From Pararhizobium mangrovi (GTDB lineage: Bacteria; Pseudomonadota; Alphaproteobacteria; Rhizobiales; Rhizobiaceae), in contig NZ_VHLH01000025.1 in the NCBI RefSeq assembly GCF_006516965.1, positions 1-64,000 on the forward strand: 64,000 nt of DNA, read 5' to 3'. Numbering within the stretch: the first letter of the stretch is position 1; the number at the start of each line of letters is the position of its first letter. Made by a program: the position numbers and the translations under genes. This document shows, piece by piece, positions 1 to 8,741 of the stretch. The notes under the pieces were generated by a model. That model saw only the letters and a list, made by a program, of their open reading frames with translations, did not search any database and was not told the DNA's origin.

Positions 1-47
1 TCATCCGGTCCCTCCCTGGACTCTGAAGTCTCACAACCTCAGCATCC

Positions 48-61
48 CCGGTCCGGACCGG
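48..61. repeat. 14-bp perfect palindrome upstream of flgB
   Basis: The sequence CCGGTCCGGACCGG is a perfect palindrome. It sits about 130 bases before flgB, in a stretch (1-189) in which I see no gene. It could be an operator or the base of a terminator hairpin from an upstream gene; there is no following T-run. Confidence 0.3.
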
Positions 62-142
62 ATGGACAACCTAATGAAAGCTCACATCTAGGCACTTGGC
101 CTCCCCCGAAACCGGCAGCGGCTGGGACCTCGCAAGGCTGAC

Positions 143-168
143 GCAAGATTGTCCGGCTAGCTTCTGCC
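143..168 (+). promoter_or_regulatory. flagellar upstream motif before flgB (GCAAG-N9-CTAG)
   Basis: GCAAG at 143-147 and CTAG at 157-160 are separated by nine bases and followed by CTTCTGCC. The same layout with the same spacing precedes the gene block at 8130 and flhA. The CTAG ends 29 bases before the flgB ATG. A second GCAAG at 132-136 lies just upstream. It may be a flagellar-class promoter or a Rem binding site; assignment to either is inference. Confidence 0.5.
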
Positions 169-189
169 CATAGCGACGGGAGCACCGGC

Positions 190-576
190 ATGCAGCCGAT
201 CCATCTTTTCAATCTCGCAGCGAAGCAGGCGCACTGGCTTTCCGTGCGCCAGGACGTCGTGGCCGGCAACGTGGCGAACACCGATACGCCCGGCTACGAG
301 GCGCGCGAGGTCGAGCCCTTCTCGCAGGTGCTTGAGCGCGCGAACGTCTCCGATCGCATGGCCGCGGACGATCCCCGCCACTTCGTCGACGACACGATGC
401 GAAACGACGTCGCCGTCGCGCCGGATCAGGCGAACGTGGCGATCAAGCCTTCGGGCAACTCCGTCAGCCTTTCGCACGAACTGATGGAATCGACCGATAT
501 CCGCCGCTCCTTCGAGCTCAACACCTCCATCGTGAAATCCTTTCACCAGATGATGATGATGGCGGTGAAGTCATGA
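190..576 (+). CDS. flgB: Flagellar proximal rod protein FlgB
   Basis: FlgB is the most proximal subunit of the flagellar rod, assembled in the periplasm on the MS ring and export gate. The 128-residue product has the typical N-terminal rod signature around residues 22-36, where [13 protein letters not shown] follows a short helix. The C-terminal helix ends in a Met-rich stretch before the stop. Length fits the family. The ATG at 190 lies 29 bases after the GCAAG-N9-CTAG motif. It overlaps flgC by four bases (ATGA), so it opens the rod operon flgB-flgC-fliE-flgG. Confidence 0.95.
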   Translation: MQPIHLFNLAAKQAHWLSVRQDVVAGNVANTDTPGYEAREVEPFSQVLERANVSDRMAADDPRHFVDDTMRNDVAVAPDQANVAIKPSGNSVSLSHELMESTDIRRSFELNTSIVKSFHQMMMMAVKS

Positions 577-989
577 GCGATGCCCTCAACGCCGCGATGA
601 AAGTGGCCGCATCCGGCCTCGACGCCCAATCGACGCGCCTTCGCGTCGTCTCGGAGAACATGGCGAACGCCCAGTCCACGGGTTCGACGCCGGGCTCCGA
701 CCCCTACCGGCGCAAGGTCGTCGACTTCTCCTCCGTGCTCGACCGCGCGACGGGCGTCTCGGAAGTGAAGATCGACCGGGTCGACACCGATCCGAGCGAT
801 TTCACGAGCGAGTACGATCCCGGCAACCCGGCCGCCGACGACAAGGGCATGGTCAAGATGCCGAACGTCAACATGATCTCGGAAATGGCCGACATGCGCG
901 AGGCCAACCGCTCCTACGAGGCGAACCTGCAGACCATCAAGCAGGCACGCGACCTCATTTCCATGACCATCGGACTGTTGAGGTCGTAA
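573..989 (+). CDS. flgC: Flagellar proximal rod protein FlgC
   Basis: FlgC is a rod subunit placed after FlgB in the periplasmic shaft. The 138-residue product shows the N-terminal rod motif ([11 protein letters not shown] near residues 29-39) and the conserved C-terminal D0 helix containing [17 protein letters not shown]. Both termini are present and length is normal. It overlaps flgB by ATGA and is followed six bases later by fliE, in the usual rhizobial order. Confidence 0.95.
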   Translation: MSDALNAAMKVAASGLDAQSTRLRVVSENMANAQSTGSTPGSDPYRRKVVDFSSVLDRATGVSEVKIDRVDTDPSDFTSEYDPGNPAADDKGMVKMPNVNMISEMADMREANRSYEANLQTIKQARDLISMTIGLLRS

Positions 990-994
990 CCGCC

Positions 995-1342
995 ATGATG
1001 CCCGGTCTTCAAAGCGTCTCGTCCCTTTCGCTCACGCGCGGCCTCGGCGGCGCGGCGCTCGACGGTGCGCAATCGAGCGAGACCGCGACGGCCGAAAGTG
1101 CCGGCGGAACGGGCGGCGCTACCGGCACGAGCTTCGCCGACACGCTGAACTCCATGGCCTCCGACACGCTCGACAGTCTTCGCAATGCCGAGACCATGTC
1201 CGTTCAGGGCATCCAGGGCAAGGCCGACACGCGCCAGGTCGTCGACGCCGTCATGTCCGCGCAGCAGTCGCTCCAGACGGCCCTGGCGATCCGCGACAAG
1301 ATCGTCACCGCCTATCTCGATGTTTCCCGCATGTCGATCTGA
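995..1342 (+). CDS. fliE: Flagellar hook-basal body protein FliE
   Basis: FliE links the MS ring to the rod and is needed for export of rod proteins. The 115-residue product has a low-complexity Gly/Ala/Thr N-terminal half and a conserved C-terminal half with [18 protein letters not shown] and a final AYLDVSRM, the typical FliE ending. It starts at ATG 995, with a second Met next to it. It lies between flgC and flgG at short spacing, and a GAGG sequence near its stop serves as the flgG ribosome binding site. Confidence 0.93.
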   Translation: MMPGLQSVSSLSLTRGLGGAALDGAQSSETATAESAGGTGGATGTSFADTLNSMASDTLDSLRNAETMSVQGIQGKADTRQVVDAVMSAQQSLQTALAIRDKIVTAYLDVSRMSI

Positions 1343-1353
1343 GGAAAACCGCC

Positions 1354-2139
1354 ATGAAAGCGCTTGCCATCGCGGCAACGGGCATGAACGCCCAGCAGAC
1401 CAATCTCGACGTCATCGCCAACAACATCGCCAACATCAACACGACCGGCTTCAAACGTTCGCGCGCGGAGTTCTCGGACCTGCTCTACCAGACCGAACGC
1501 AGTGCCGGCGTCCCGAACGCCGCCGATCAGGCGATCGTGCCGGAAGGCGTCAATGTCGGCCTCGGCGTGCGCACCGTCGCCGTGCGCAACCTGCACATCC
1601 AGGGTTCGCTGACGCAGACGGGCAACGATCTCGACATGGCGCTCGTCGGGCGCGGATGGTTCCAGGTGCAGGACGCGCAGGGCAATACGCTCTATACGCG
1701 CGCCGGCGCCTTCAACACCAACGCCACCGGCCAGCTCGTGACGGCGGACGGCTACACCGTCCAGCCGCCGATCACCGTGCCGGCGAACACGACCGACGTC
1801 AGTGTCTCGCGCGACGGCAACGTCTACGCCAAGGACGGCACCGGCACGATGAACAACATCGGCCAGATTACCATCGCCAACTTCGCCAACGAGGCGGGCC
1901 TCGATCCGCAGGGCGACAACCTCTTCAAGCAGACCGAGGCTTCCGGCGCGCCGACGGTCGGCGCCCCCGACGATCCGGGATACGCCCATATCCAGCAGGG
2001 CTATCTGGAATCCTCGAACGTCGATCCGGTGAAGGAGATCACCGATCTCATCTCCGCGCAGCGCGCCTACGAGATGAACTCGAAGGTCATCAAGGCGGCC
2101 GACGAAATGTCCTCCACCATCTCGCGCAGCCTCGGCTAG
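1354..2139 (+). CDS. flgG: Flagellar distal rod protein FlgG
   Basis: FlgG builds the distal rod that crosses the peptidoglycan and outer membrane. At 261 residues it has the full family length. The N-terminal motif [18 protein letters not shown] (near residues 25-42) and the C-terminal [16 protein letters not shown] helix are both clear. The start is supported by GAGGAAAA about eight bases upstream. It belongs to the continuous flgB-to-fliP run. Confidence 0.96.
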   Translation: MKALAIAATGMNAQQTNLDVIANNIANINTTGFKRSRAEFSDLLYQTERSAGVPNAADQAIVPEGVNVGLGVRTVAVRNLHIQGSLTQTGNDLDMALVGRGWFQVQDAQGNTLYTRAGAFNTNATGQLVTADGYTVQPPITVPANTTDVSVSRDGNVYAKDGTGTMNNIGQITIANFANEAGLDPQGDNLFKQTEASGAPTVGAPDDPGYAHIQQGYLESSNVDPVKEITDLISAQRAYEMNSKVIKAADEMSSTISRSLG

Positions 2140-2146
2140 GTTTTTC

Positions 2147-2647
2147 ATGGGTGCCTCGACCACGACCGTTGCGGATATCAAGCGCTTCTCCCTTCGCGTG
2201 TCCGTCGAGCTCGCGCTCGCTGCGGGACTGACGTTCGTGCCGGCGTCCGCTTTCGCCGGCGCGCCGACGGCGGTGGTGCCGCAATCGGTCATCTACCCCG
2301 GGCAGGAGATCGCGACCCATGCGCTGAAGGAAGTGACGGTCACGAACCCGAACATTCGCGACGACTACGTGCACACGGCAGCCGAGCTTCAGGGCAAGGT
2401 CGCGACCCGCACGCTGCTTCCCGGCCGGGTCATCCCGGCCGCTTCCGTGCGCGAGCCCTACGCGGTGAAGCGCGGCAGCAAGGTGCGCATCGTGTTCGCC
2501 ACCGACGGGCTGACGATCTCCGCACCCGGCATGCCCCTTGCCAACGCCACGGTCGGCGACTTCATCCGCGTGCGCAACGTCGACACCGGCGTGACCGTCT
2601 CCGGCACCGTGACGGCGGACGACACCGTCGAGGTCGCCGCGCGATGA
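2147..2647 (+). CDS. flgA: Flagellar P-ring assembly chaperone FlgA
   Basis: FlgA is a periplasmic chaperone for assembly of the FlgI P ring around the rod. The 166-residue product has a hydrophobic N-terminal segment near residues 18-38 ending in a probable signal-peptidase site after ASAFA. The rest is a SAF-type domain, seen in the segments LPGRVIPAASVREPY and VRVRNVDTGVTVSGTV. It starts seven bases after flgG and overlaps flgI by four bases. No strong Shine-Dalgarno precedes the ATG, so translational coupling is likely. Confidence 0.9.
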   Translation: MGASTTTVADIKRFSLRVSVELALAAGLTFVPASAFAGAPTAVVPQSVIYPGQEIATHALKEVTVTNPNIRDDYVHTAAELQGKVATRTLLPGRVIPAASVREPYAVKRGSKVRIVFATDGLTISAPGMPLANATVGDFIRVRNVDTGVTVSGTVTADDTVEVAAR

Positions 2648-3759
2648 GACGGCTCCGCGCCATCGCCGCCGGCCTTTTCGCCGCCCTCGTCGCGTTCGCT
2701 CCTGGGCACGCGACGGCCGGCTCGCGCATCAAGGACATCGCCTCGCTGCAGGCCGCGCGCGACAACCAGCTCATCGGCTACGGCCTCGTCGTCGGGCTCC
2801 AGGGCACCGGCGACAGCCTGCGCAACTCGCCCTTCACCGGCCAGTCGCTGCAGGCCATGCTCGAGAATCTCGGCGTGGCGACACGTGCCCAGGCGGTGCG
2901 CTCGAAGAACATCGCCGCCGTCATGGTCACAGCGACGCTGCCGCCGTTCGCAAGCGGCGGCTCGCGCATCGACGTCGAGGTCGCCTCGCTCGGCGACGCG
3001 ACGTCGCTTCGCGGCGGCCAGCTGGTCATGACGTCGCTAAGCGCCGCCGACGGCGAAATCTACGCCGTGGCGCAAGGGTCGCTCGTCGTCTCCGGTTTCA
3101 ACGCGCAGGGCCAGGGCGCGACGCTCAACCAGGGCACGACGACCGCCGGCCGCGTGCCCGAAGGCGCGATCGTCGAGCGCGAACTTCCGAAGGATCTGGA
3201 GTCCGACGGCCAGCTCGTCCTGCAGCTCCACAATCCCGATTTCACCACCGCCGTGCGCGTCGCAGACCGCATCAACGCTTTCGCCCGCCAGCGCTACGGT
3301 ACGCCGCTCGCCCGGGCGAAGAACTCGACGGTCGTCACCGTTCGCCCCCCGCACGGCAGCCATCTGACGCGGCTGATGGCCAATATCGAGGACCTGACCG
3401 TCGACACCGAGACGCCGGCCAAGGTCGTCGTCAACGAGCGTACGGGCACGATCGTCATCGGCGCCAACGTGCAGATCTCGAAAGTCGCCGTGAGCTACGG
3501 CACGCTGACGGTGCAGGTTCAGGAAAACCCGCAGGTCTCGCAGCCGGCGCCCTTTTCCGACGGCGCGACCGTCGTTACGCCGCAGACCGACATCGCCGCG
3601 CAGACCGAAGGCGGCAGGGTGGCGATCATGCAGGGGCCCGATCTTCGCACCCTCGTCGCCGGTCTCAACCGCATCGGCGTCAAGCCCGACGGCATCATCG
3701 CCATCCTGCAGGCGATCAAGTCGGCCGGCGCCCTCCATGCCAAGCTGGTGGTCCAATGA
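2644..3759 (+). CDS. flgI: Flagellar P-ring protein FlgI
   Basis: FlgI forms the P ring, the rod bushing in the peptidoglycan layer. The 371-residue product begins with a cleavable signal peptide (about residues 1-25, ending GHATAG). The hallmark segments SRIKDIASLQ, LIGYGLVVGLQGTGDS and a C-terminal LKPDGIIAILQAIKSAGALHA-like ending are present (written in the gene as GVKPDGIIAILQ). Length matches the family. It overlaps flgA upstream and motE downstream by four bases each. Confidence 0.96.
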   Translation: MRRLRAIAAGLFAALVAFAPGHATAGSRIKDIASLQAARDNQLIGYGLVVGLQGTGDSLRNSPFTGQSLQAMLENLGVATRAQAVRSKNIAAVMVTATLPPFASGGSRIDVEVASLGDATSLRGGQLVMTSLSAADGEIYAVAQGSLVVSGFNAQGQGATLNQGTTTAGRVPEGAIVERELPKDLESDGQLVLQLHNPDFTTAVRVADRINAFARQRYGTPLARAKNSTVVTVRPPHGSHLTRLMANIEDLTVDTETPAKVVVNERTGTIVIGANVQISKVAVSYGTLTVQVQENPQVSQPAPFSDGATVVTPQTDIAAQTEGGRVAIMQGPDLRTLVAGLNRIGVKPDGIIAILQAIKSAGALHAKLVVQ

Positions 3760-4283
3760 GCCTGATACAGCGCATCACCCTCGTCAGCGCCATTGCCGGC
3801 GTCGGTTTCGCGACGCTCGGCTTCGCCGCGCCTGCGAATGCCGCCGACGATGCCGCGAAGGCACCATCGGCCACGACCGCGACCGAGGTCGAGCGCTACT
3901 GCTCCAACATCGCCGAGCCGGCGCGCGAGGAGCGCTATCGCCGCCAGAAGAAGGCGCTCGACGACCTGCGCGCGGCCATCGACACGCGCATGACGGCGCT
4001 CGAAAAGCGCAAGGGCGAGTACGAGGACTGGCTGAAGCGCCGCGACGACTTCGTGAAGTCCGCCCGCCAGCGGCTCGTCGATATCTATACCAACATGGAT
4101 GCCGACGCGGCGGCCGACCAGCTTTCCCTCATCGATCCGAGCGTCGCAGCCGCCATCCTGATGAAGCTGAAATCCGACCGGGCCGGCGCCATCCTCAACG
4201 AGATGAAGGCGGAAAAGGCAGCACGCCTCGCCGCGATCATCGCCAGCGCCGGCGATCCGAAGACTTCGGGAAGCGCCTCGTGA
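3756..4283 (+). CDS. motE: MotE-like periplasmic motility protein
   Basis: This small exported protein sits between flgI and flgH, exactly where rhizobia carry motE, a periplasmic chaperone for the stator-associated protein MotC. The 175-residue product has a signal peptide (about 1-29, ending PANA). A single Cys follows in ERYCSNIAEPAREERYR, then a charged coiled-coil helix, and a MgtE-N-like tail (NMDADAAADQLSLIDP through ILMKLKSDRAGAILNEM). Assignment rests on position and architecture. It overlaps flgI by ATGA, and the flgH GTG overlaps its stop. Confidence 0.85.
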   Translation: MSLIQRITLVSAIAGVGFATLGFAAPANAADDAAKAPSATTATEVERYCSNIAEPAREERYRRQKKALDDLRAAIDTRMTALEKRKGEYEDWLKRRDDFVKSARQRLVDIYTNMDADAAADQLSLIDPSVAAAILMKLKSDRAGAILNEMKAEKAARLAAIIASAGDPKTSGSAS

Positions 4284-5008
4284 CCGCTCGTCTCTCCATG
4301 ATCCGTGCCCCCTGGTGCCGCATGGCCTTCGCCTGCCTCGCCCTGCCGCTTGCCGGCTGCGCGAGCGACATCGGCCGCGCGCCGGCCATGAGCCCGATCG
4401 GCAGCGGGCTGGAATTCGGGCAGACGCCGCAAATGGCCGCCTATCCCGAGCGCACGGCCAAGAGCCCGCGCACCTTTTCCCTGTGGCAGGATCGCCAGAG
4501 CGCGCTCTTCAAGGATGCCCGCGCCATGGATGTCGGCGACATCCTGACCGTCAACATCGCCATCAACGACTTCGCCTCCTTCGACAACGAGACCGAACGC
4601 AGCCGCAAGAACGACAGCGGCTTCAATTTCGGCGGCAGCTACGACGTCTCCGGCGCGGCCGACAGCGCCAAGGGCAACCTGACCTACGGCTCCAACACCT
4701 CGACCGACGGCGACGGCTCGATCAAGCGATCCGAACAGCTGAACCTGCAGGTGGCGGCCGTCGTCACCGGCAAGCTCGGCAACGGCAACCTGATCATCTC
4801 CGGCTCGCAGGAGGTGCGCGTCAACCACGAGCTCAGGATCCTCAACATCGCCGGTATCGTGCGCCCGCGCGACGTCTCCGCCTACAACACGATCTCCTAC
4901 GAGAAGATCGCCGAAGCGCGTATTTCCTACGGCGGGCGCGGCAGGCTGAGCGAGATCCAGAACCCGCCCGTCGGCCAGCAGGTCGTCGACAGATATGCGC
5001 CGTTCTGA
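4280..5008 (+). CDS. flgH: Flagellar L-ring lipoprotein FlgH
   Basis: FlgH forms the outer-membrane L ring around the rod. The product has a lipobox (LPLAGCAS) after a hydrophobic stretch, then the conserved core LFKDARAMDVGDILTVNI and the C-terminal VRPRDVSAYNTISYEKIAEARI. I use the GTG at 4280 because it overlaps the motE stop as GTGA; ATG 4298 and ATG 4322 are alternatives, all giving a lipoprotein signal. From 4280 the length is 242 residues. Confidence 0.92.
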   Translation: MTARLSMIRAPWCRMAFACLALPLAGCASDIGRAPAMSPIGSGLEFGQTPQMAAYPERTAKSPRTFSLWQDRQSALFKDARAMDVGDILTVNIAINDFASFDNETERSRKNDSGFNFGGSYDVSGAADSAKGNLTYGSNTSTDGDGSIKRSEQLNLQVAAVVTGKLGNGNLIISGSQEVRVNHELRILNIAGIVRPRDVSAYNTISYEKIAEARISYGGRGRLSEIQNPPVGQQVVDRYAPF

Positions 5009-5026
5009 TCGCGCGCCGGGAGATCG

Positions 5027-5554
5027 ATGACCATGGCAGGCAAGAAGGCCGAAAAATCCGAAGGCAAGGGCGGCAAGGGTTCGCTCGTCGTGACGCTCGC
5101 CGCCGTCGGCGGGCTGTCGCTGCTTGCCGTCGCCGGCGGCTTCGTGCTCGGCGGCATGCTCGCGCCGGAGGACGCGACCGCGAAGACCGCACCGGCAGCC
5201 GCCCATGGCGAGAAGGCGGAAGGCCACGGCAAGGAGGAAGCCGAGGGCGACCAGGCCTTGAGCGAAGCGAACGCGCACCTCGTCGCGCTTGATCCGATGA
5301 CCACCAATCTCGCCTATCCCGCCGACACCTGGGTGCGGCTTGCCGTATCGCTCGTCTTCAAGGGCGAGCCGGACACCGCCGAAGCCGAGGCGATCCACAA
5401 CGACCTGATGGCCTACATGCGCACCGTGTCGCTGCAGCAGATCTCCGGTCCGCGCGGTTTCGAGAACCTGCGCAACGCGCTCGGCGAGCGGGCGAAGCTG
5501 CGCTCGAAGGGCAAGGTGGACGACGTCCTCGTCCGGACCTTCGTCATCCAATGA
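5027..5554 (+). CDS. fliL: Flagellar basal body-associated protein FliL
   Basis: FliL is a single-pass inner-membrane protein that rings the stator units. The 175-residue product has a Lys-rich cytoplasmic tail, one transmembrane helix at about residues 25-45 and a charged linker. A periplasmic domain then runs from ALDPMTTNLAYP to the end, with a typical FliL ending in VRTFVIQ. ATG 5033 is an alternative start. It precedes fliP with a four-base overlap. Confidence 0.9.
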   Translation: MTMAGKKAEKSEGKGGKGSLVVTLAAVGGLSLLAVAGGFVLGGMLAPEDATAKTAPAAAHGEKAEGHGKEEAEGDQALSEANAHLVALDPMTTNLAYPADTWVRLAVSLVFKGEPDTAEAEAIHNDLMAYMRTVSLQQISGPRGFENLRNALGERAKLRSKGKVDDVLVRTFVIQ

Positions 5555-6288
5555 AGCGCTTCCTCCTCGTCCTTGCTGCCCTCTTCGCCACGACGGCCGT
5601 CGCCGGTGCGCAGACCTTTCCCTCGAACCTCTTCGACGGGCCGATCGACGGTTCGGCGGCGAGCTTCATCATCCGCACCTTCGGCGTCATCACCGTGCTC
5701 TCGCTGGCGCCGGGCATCCTCGTCATGGTCACGAGTTTCCCGCGCTTCATCATCGCGTTCTCGATCCTGCGGTCGGGCATGGGCCTGCAGACGACGCCGG
5801 CGAACCTCATCCTCATCTCGCTGGCGCTCTTCATGACCTTCTACGTCATGACGCCGACCTTCGACAAAGCGTGGAACGACGGCGTCCAGCCGCTTCTCAA
5901 CAACCAGATCACCGAGGAACAGGCTGCGACCCGCATCGCCGATCCGTTCCGCACCTTCATGGCCGCGAACGTGCGAGACGAGGATCTGTCGCTCTTCGTC
6001 GATCTCGCCCGCGAGCGGGGCCAGTCCGTCGGCACGCCGCAGAACATCGACCTTCGCGTGCTCATCCCCGCCTTCATGATCTCCGAACTCAGACGCGGCT
6101 TCGAGATCGGCTTCCTCGTCGTCCTTCCCTTCCTCGTCATCGACCTCGTCGTTGCCACGCTGACGATGTCGATGGGCATGATGATGCTGCCGCCGACGAC
6201 GATCGCGCTTCCCTTCAAGATCCTCTTCTTCGTGATGATCGACGGCTGGAACCTGCTCGTCGGCTCGATGGTGCGCTCGTTCAGCTGA
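5551..6288 (+). CDS. fliP: Flagellar export gate protein FliP
   Basis: FliP is the main subunit of the FliPQR export gate through which rod, hook and filament proteins pass. The 245-residue product has an N-terminal signal peptide (about 1-20), then four membrane helices. Conserved segments include RSGMGLQTTPANLILISLALF near residues 72-91 and MSMGMMMLPPTTIALPFKI near the C-terminus. The usual length supports an intact gene. It closes the first flagellar operon, before a 225-base gap leading to flagellin. Confidence 0.96.
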   Translation: MKRFLLVLAALFATTAVAGAQTFPSNLFDGPIDGSAASFIIRTFGVITVLSLAPGILVMVTSFPRFIIAFSILRSGMGLQTTPANLILISLALFMTFYVMTPTFDKAWNDGVQPLLNNQITEEQAATRIADPFRTFMAANVRDEDLSLFVDLARERGQSVGTPQNIDLRVLIPAFMISELRRGFEIGFLVVLPFLVIDLVVATLTMSMGMMMLPPTTIALPFKILFFVMIDGWNLLVGSMVRSFS

Positions 6289-6289
6289 A

Positions 6290-6316
6290 CGCGGGGCCGG
6301 CTTAACCCCGCGGTAA
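6290..6316 (+). promoter_or_regulatory. Hairpin and CtrA-like half sites between fliP and flagellin
   Basis: CGCGGGG at 6290-6296 pairs perfectly with CCCCGCG at 6306-6312 across a nine-base loop. The loop and right arm also contain TTAA at 6302-6305, seven bases from GTAACC at 6313, which resembles a CtrA box with one altered base. It could end the fliP operon (no T-run follows) or regulate flagellin. The two readings cannot be separated from sequence alone. Confidence 0.35.
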
Positions 6317-6454
6317 CCATGTCGCATTCCGGCGTTCCCCGCCCTTAAGGAAATTGAAACGCCCGCGGTGCGAATGTGCCCGCAACATTGGGGGATCGGA
6401 CCGCTGGGGATGAACACGGTTCGAACGGCATGATGCCTTCTTTTCCCATCGCCG

Positions 6455-6480
6455 GTAAGTTTTCAGAGTCCGGCATGTCC
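6455..6480 (+). promoter_or_regulatory. Weak copy of the flagellar upstream motif before flagellin
   Basis: GTAAG at 6455-6459 is followed nine bases later by TCCG and then GCATGTCC. This keeps the spacing of the GCAAG-N9-CTAG motif but only part of its second half. It lies 34-59 bases before the flagellin ATG. Treat it as a tentative promoter element. Confidence 0.25.
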
Positions 6481-6513
6481 CTTTGAACCCGGTCACCGAC
6501 AAGGGGTCGCCTC

Positions 6514-7863
6514 ATGGGTACGAGCATTCTCACCAACACGCAGTCCATGGCCGCGCTGCAGACGCTGCGCTCGATCAACGAAAGCCTGGACACCACGCAG
6601 AGCCGCATCTCCACCGGCAAGAAGGTCAACTCGGCCTCCGACAACGCCGCCTACTGGTCCATCGCCACCACGATGAAGTCCGACAACCAGTCGCTGTCGG
6701 CCGTCTCCGACGCACTCGGCCTCGGCGCCTCGACCGTCGATGTCGGCTACACGGCACTGAACTCGACGATCGACTCGCTGAACGACATCAAGTCGCGCCT
6801 CGTGACCGCCAAGCAGCCGGGTGTCGATAAGTCCAAGATCCAGTCCGAACTGGATAGCCTTACGAGCACCATCAAGAGCACGTCCGAGTCCGCGAGCTTC
6901 TCTGGCTCGAACCTGCTGTCGATCGACTCCACGGACGGCGATACAAAGCAGAGTATCGTCTCCTCGCTTTCGCGCACGAACGGAGAGATTTCGCTCGATA
7001 CGATCGATATCGACACGAAGGACACCGCGCTTTTCGATGCGAACGAAAACGCATCTGGCTTGCTGCAGAAGGGCAAGGACGTCGCGAATGTGTCGAATCT
7101 GGGGATCGCAATAAAGACAGGCAACGGTTCGGATGCAGATAGGGATGCTGATCCGGCCGTTGATGCGATGGGCGCCAGTATCTCTTTCGACGCGTCCGGT
7201 ATCGCAGGAAACGGAAATAGCGTAACCCTTTCCGGGAAGGACACCATCGAGTTCGATCTTTCCGTGAACGGCAGCACGAAGACGGTTAAGATCGATGCAG
7301 CCACGGTCAACGCAGCCCTCGGCAACGATGCCAACGGCACGATTGATTCGAAGGACGACATCAAAAGCGTTCTCGCCCAGGCGATCGGCGACGCCGGCTT
7401 CACCGTTGGTGATGGAAGTAGCAACGATGTTAAACTCGAGATCAGTTCTGACAATGTAAACATCACGACGAACGCGACAGGTGCTAAGACATCGATCAAA
7501 TCCACTGCTGCGACTTCGAGCAGCAACGGCCAGTTCCTGACCGCGGGCTTGGACGACATCAATGTCACCAATGCCAGCGGCGACGACATCGACAACTACA
7601 TCCACGACGTTGACACCATGATCCAAAGCGTCACCTCGGCCGCATCGAGCCTCGGCTCCACCAAGACGCAGATCGACAATCAGGGCGATTTCGTCTCCAA
7701 CCTGATGGACTCGATCGACACCGGTGTCGGCCGTCTCGTCGACGCCAACATGAACCAGGAGTCGACCAAGCTGAAGGCGCTGCAGACGCAGCAGCAGCTT
7801 GGCATCCAGGCGCTTTCGATCGCCAACTCCTCCTCGCAGCAGATCCTTTCGCTCTTCCGCTAA
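6514..7863 (+). CDS. Flagellin
   Basis: Flagellin is the filament subunit. The 449-residue product has a conserved N-terminal D0/D1 part (residues about 1-145, with TGKKVNSASDNAAYWSIA) and a conserved C-terminal part (about 365-449, ending SSSQQILSLFR). The middle (about 150-350) is Ser/Asp/Asn-rich and built from codons unlike the rest of the window (ATA, TTA, AGT, GGG), suggesting a fast-evolving or exchanged surface domain. Only one flagellin gene is present here, whereas many rhizobia have several in tandem. It is flanked by gaps with regulatory and terminator signals, so it is probably its own transcription unit. Confidence 0.95.
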   Translation: MGTSILTNTQSMAALQTLRSINESLDTTQSRISTGKKVNSASDNAAYWSIATTMKSDNQSLSAVSDALGLGASTVDVGYTALNSTIDSLNDIKSRLVTAKQPGVDKSKIQSELDSLTSTIKSTSESASFSGSNLLSIDSTDGDTKQSIVSSLSRTNGEISLDTIDIDTKDTALFDANENASGLLQKGKDVANVSNLGIAIKTGNGSDADRDADPAVDAMGASISFDASGIAGNGNSVTLSGKDTIEFDLSVNGSTKTVKIDAATVNAALGNDANGTIDSKDDIKSVLAQAIGDAGFTVGDGSSNDVKLEISSDNVNITTNATGAKTSIKSTAATSSSNGQFLTAGLDDINVTNASGDDIDNYIHDVDTMIQSVTSAASSLGSTKTQIDNQGDFVSNLMDSIDTGVGRLVDANMNQESTKLKALQTQQQLGIQALSIANSSSQQILSLFR

Positions 7864-7921
7864 GGGTCTCGCTCCCGACCGGACGGACGGTTTCGGCCGC
7901 CCCGTCCGGATCGCTCCTTGA

Positions 7922-7956
7922 AGCCGCGTCCTTCCTGATCGGAGGGCGCGGCTTTC
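7922..7956 (+). terminator. Flagellin terminator
   Basis: AGCCGCGTCCTTCC and GGAGGGCGCGGCT form a strong near-perfect stem around a short loop, followed by TTT. A second inverted pair, CCGGACGG (7879-7886) and CCGTCCGG (7902-7909), lies between the flagellin stop and this hairpin. Confidence 0.65.
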
Positions 7957-7982
7957 CGCATTCCGCTCCCCGTCACCCTCGC

Positions 7983-8008
7983 GCAAGGCTGGCTGTCTAG
8001 CTTGCCGG
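7983..8008 (+). promoter_or_regulatory. Flagellar upstream motif before the FliH-like/mot operon
   Basis: GCAAG at 7983-7987 and CTAG at 7997-8000 are exactly nine bases apart, followed by CTTGCCGG. This matches the flgB and flhA copies. It opens the unit containing the FliH-like gene, motB, motC and fliK. Confidence 0.5.
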
Positions 8009-8129
8009 CCATGATCGGCCCGATCCTCGTTCCGCAAGGACCCGCGCGCAATCCGATGACGCTCGACCCCGACCTTACCCGCCGCACGACGACGCCGGCC
8101 GTTTCGACGGGCGGCGCAGGGGCGGTCGC

Positions 8130-8741
8130 ATGAGCGCCGCGCTCGCCCGTCATCTTCAGGACTTTTCGGCACCGGTGCGGCCAGTGGCGCGCGCCAGTGC
8201 CGCGGGCGACCCGGCACCGACGCCAGCGCCCGTCGACATCGAAGCGGAGCGGACAGCGGCCTACGAGGAGGGCTACCGCGCGGCCGAAGCGGCACTCGCC
8301 GGGGAACATGAAGCGGCGCTCGCGACCCTGAGGAACGAACATTCCGAGGCGCTGGCAGCCGCGCATGCGGACCATGCCGAGGCGGCCGGCGCCGCCCTTG
8401 CGGCCGGCCTCGAACGCATGCGAGGCGAAGTTTCACGCGCGATCGGCGCCGAGGCAGCCCGCATCGTGGCGCCCTTCGTCGACGAGGCGATCGCCGGCCG
8501 GCTTGCCGAGACTTTCGCGGAGACGATCCGCGAGGCGCTTGCCGGCGACGGGGCGCCAACGGTCTCGATCAGCGGGCCGGCATGGTTCTTCGCACGCGTC
8601 GCCGCGCTTCCCGCGCTTGCCGAAATCGCGCTCGCCCACGTGGAAAGCGAAACGCACGACCTTCATGCGGAGATCGACGGCAGCGTGCTCGCGACGCGGC
8701 TCGAGCCGCTACGCGCCGCGCTTGCGGAGGTGACGCCGTGA
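8130..8741 (+). CDS. FliH-like Ala-rich coiled-coil protein
   Basis: I do not recognise this gene with certainty. The 203-residue product has a Pro/Ala-rich N-terminus and then a long Ala/Glu helix starting at AYEEGYRAAEAAL. A more structured C-terminal half with an Asp/Glu-bounded amphipathic pattern follows. That layout (EEGY motif, Ala-rich helical neck, C-terminal helical/beta domain) recalls FliH/YscL proteins, which bind the export ATPase FliI. No fliH is otherwise seen in the window. It overlaps motB by four bases, so it belongs to the mot-fliK unit. Alternatively it is a rhizobia-specific motility protein. Confidence 0.5.
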   Translation: MSAALARHLQDFSAPVRPVARASAAGDPAPTPAPVDIEAERTAAYEEGYRAAEAALAGEHEAALATLRNEHSEALAAAHADHAEAAGAALAAGLERMRGEVSRAIGAEAARIVAPFVDEAIAGRLAETFAETIREALAGDGAPTVSISGPAWFFARVAALPALAEIALAHVESETHDLHAEIDGSVLATRLEPLRAALAEVTP

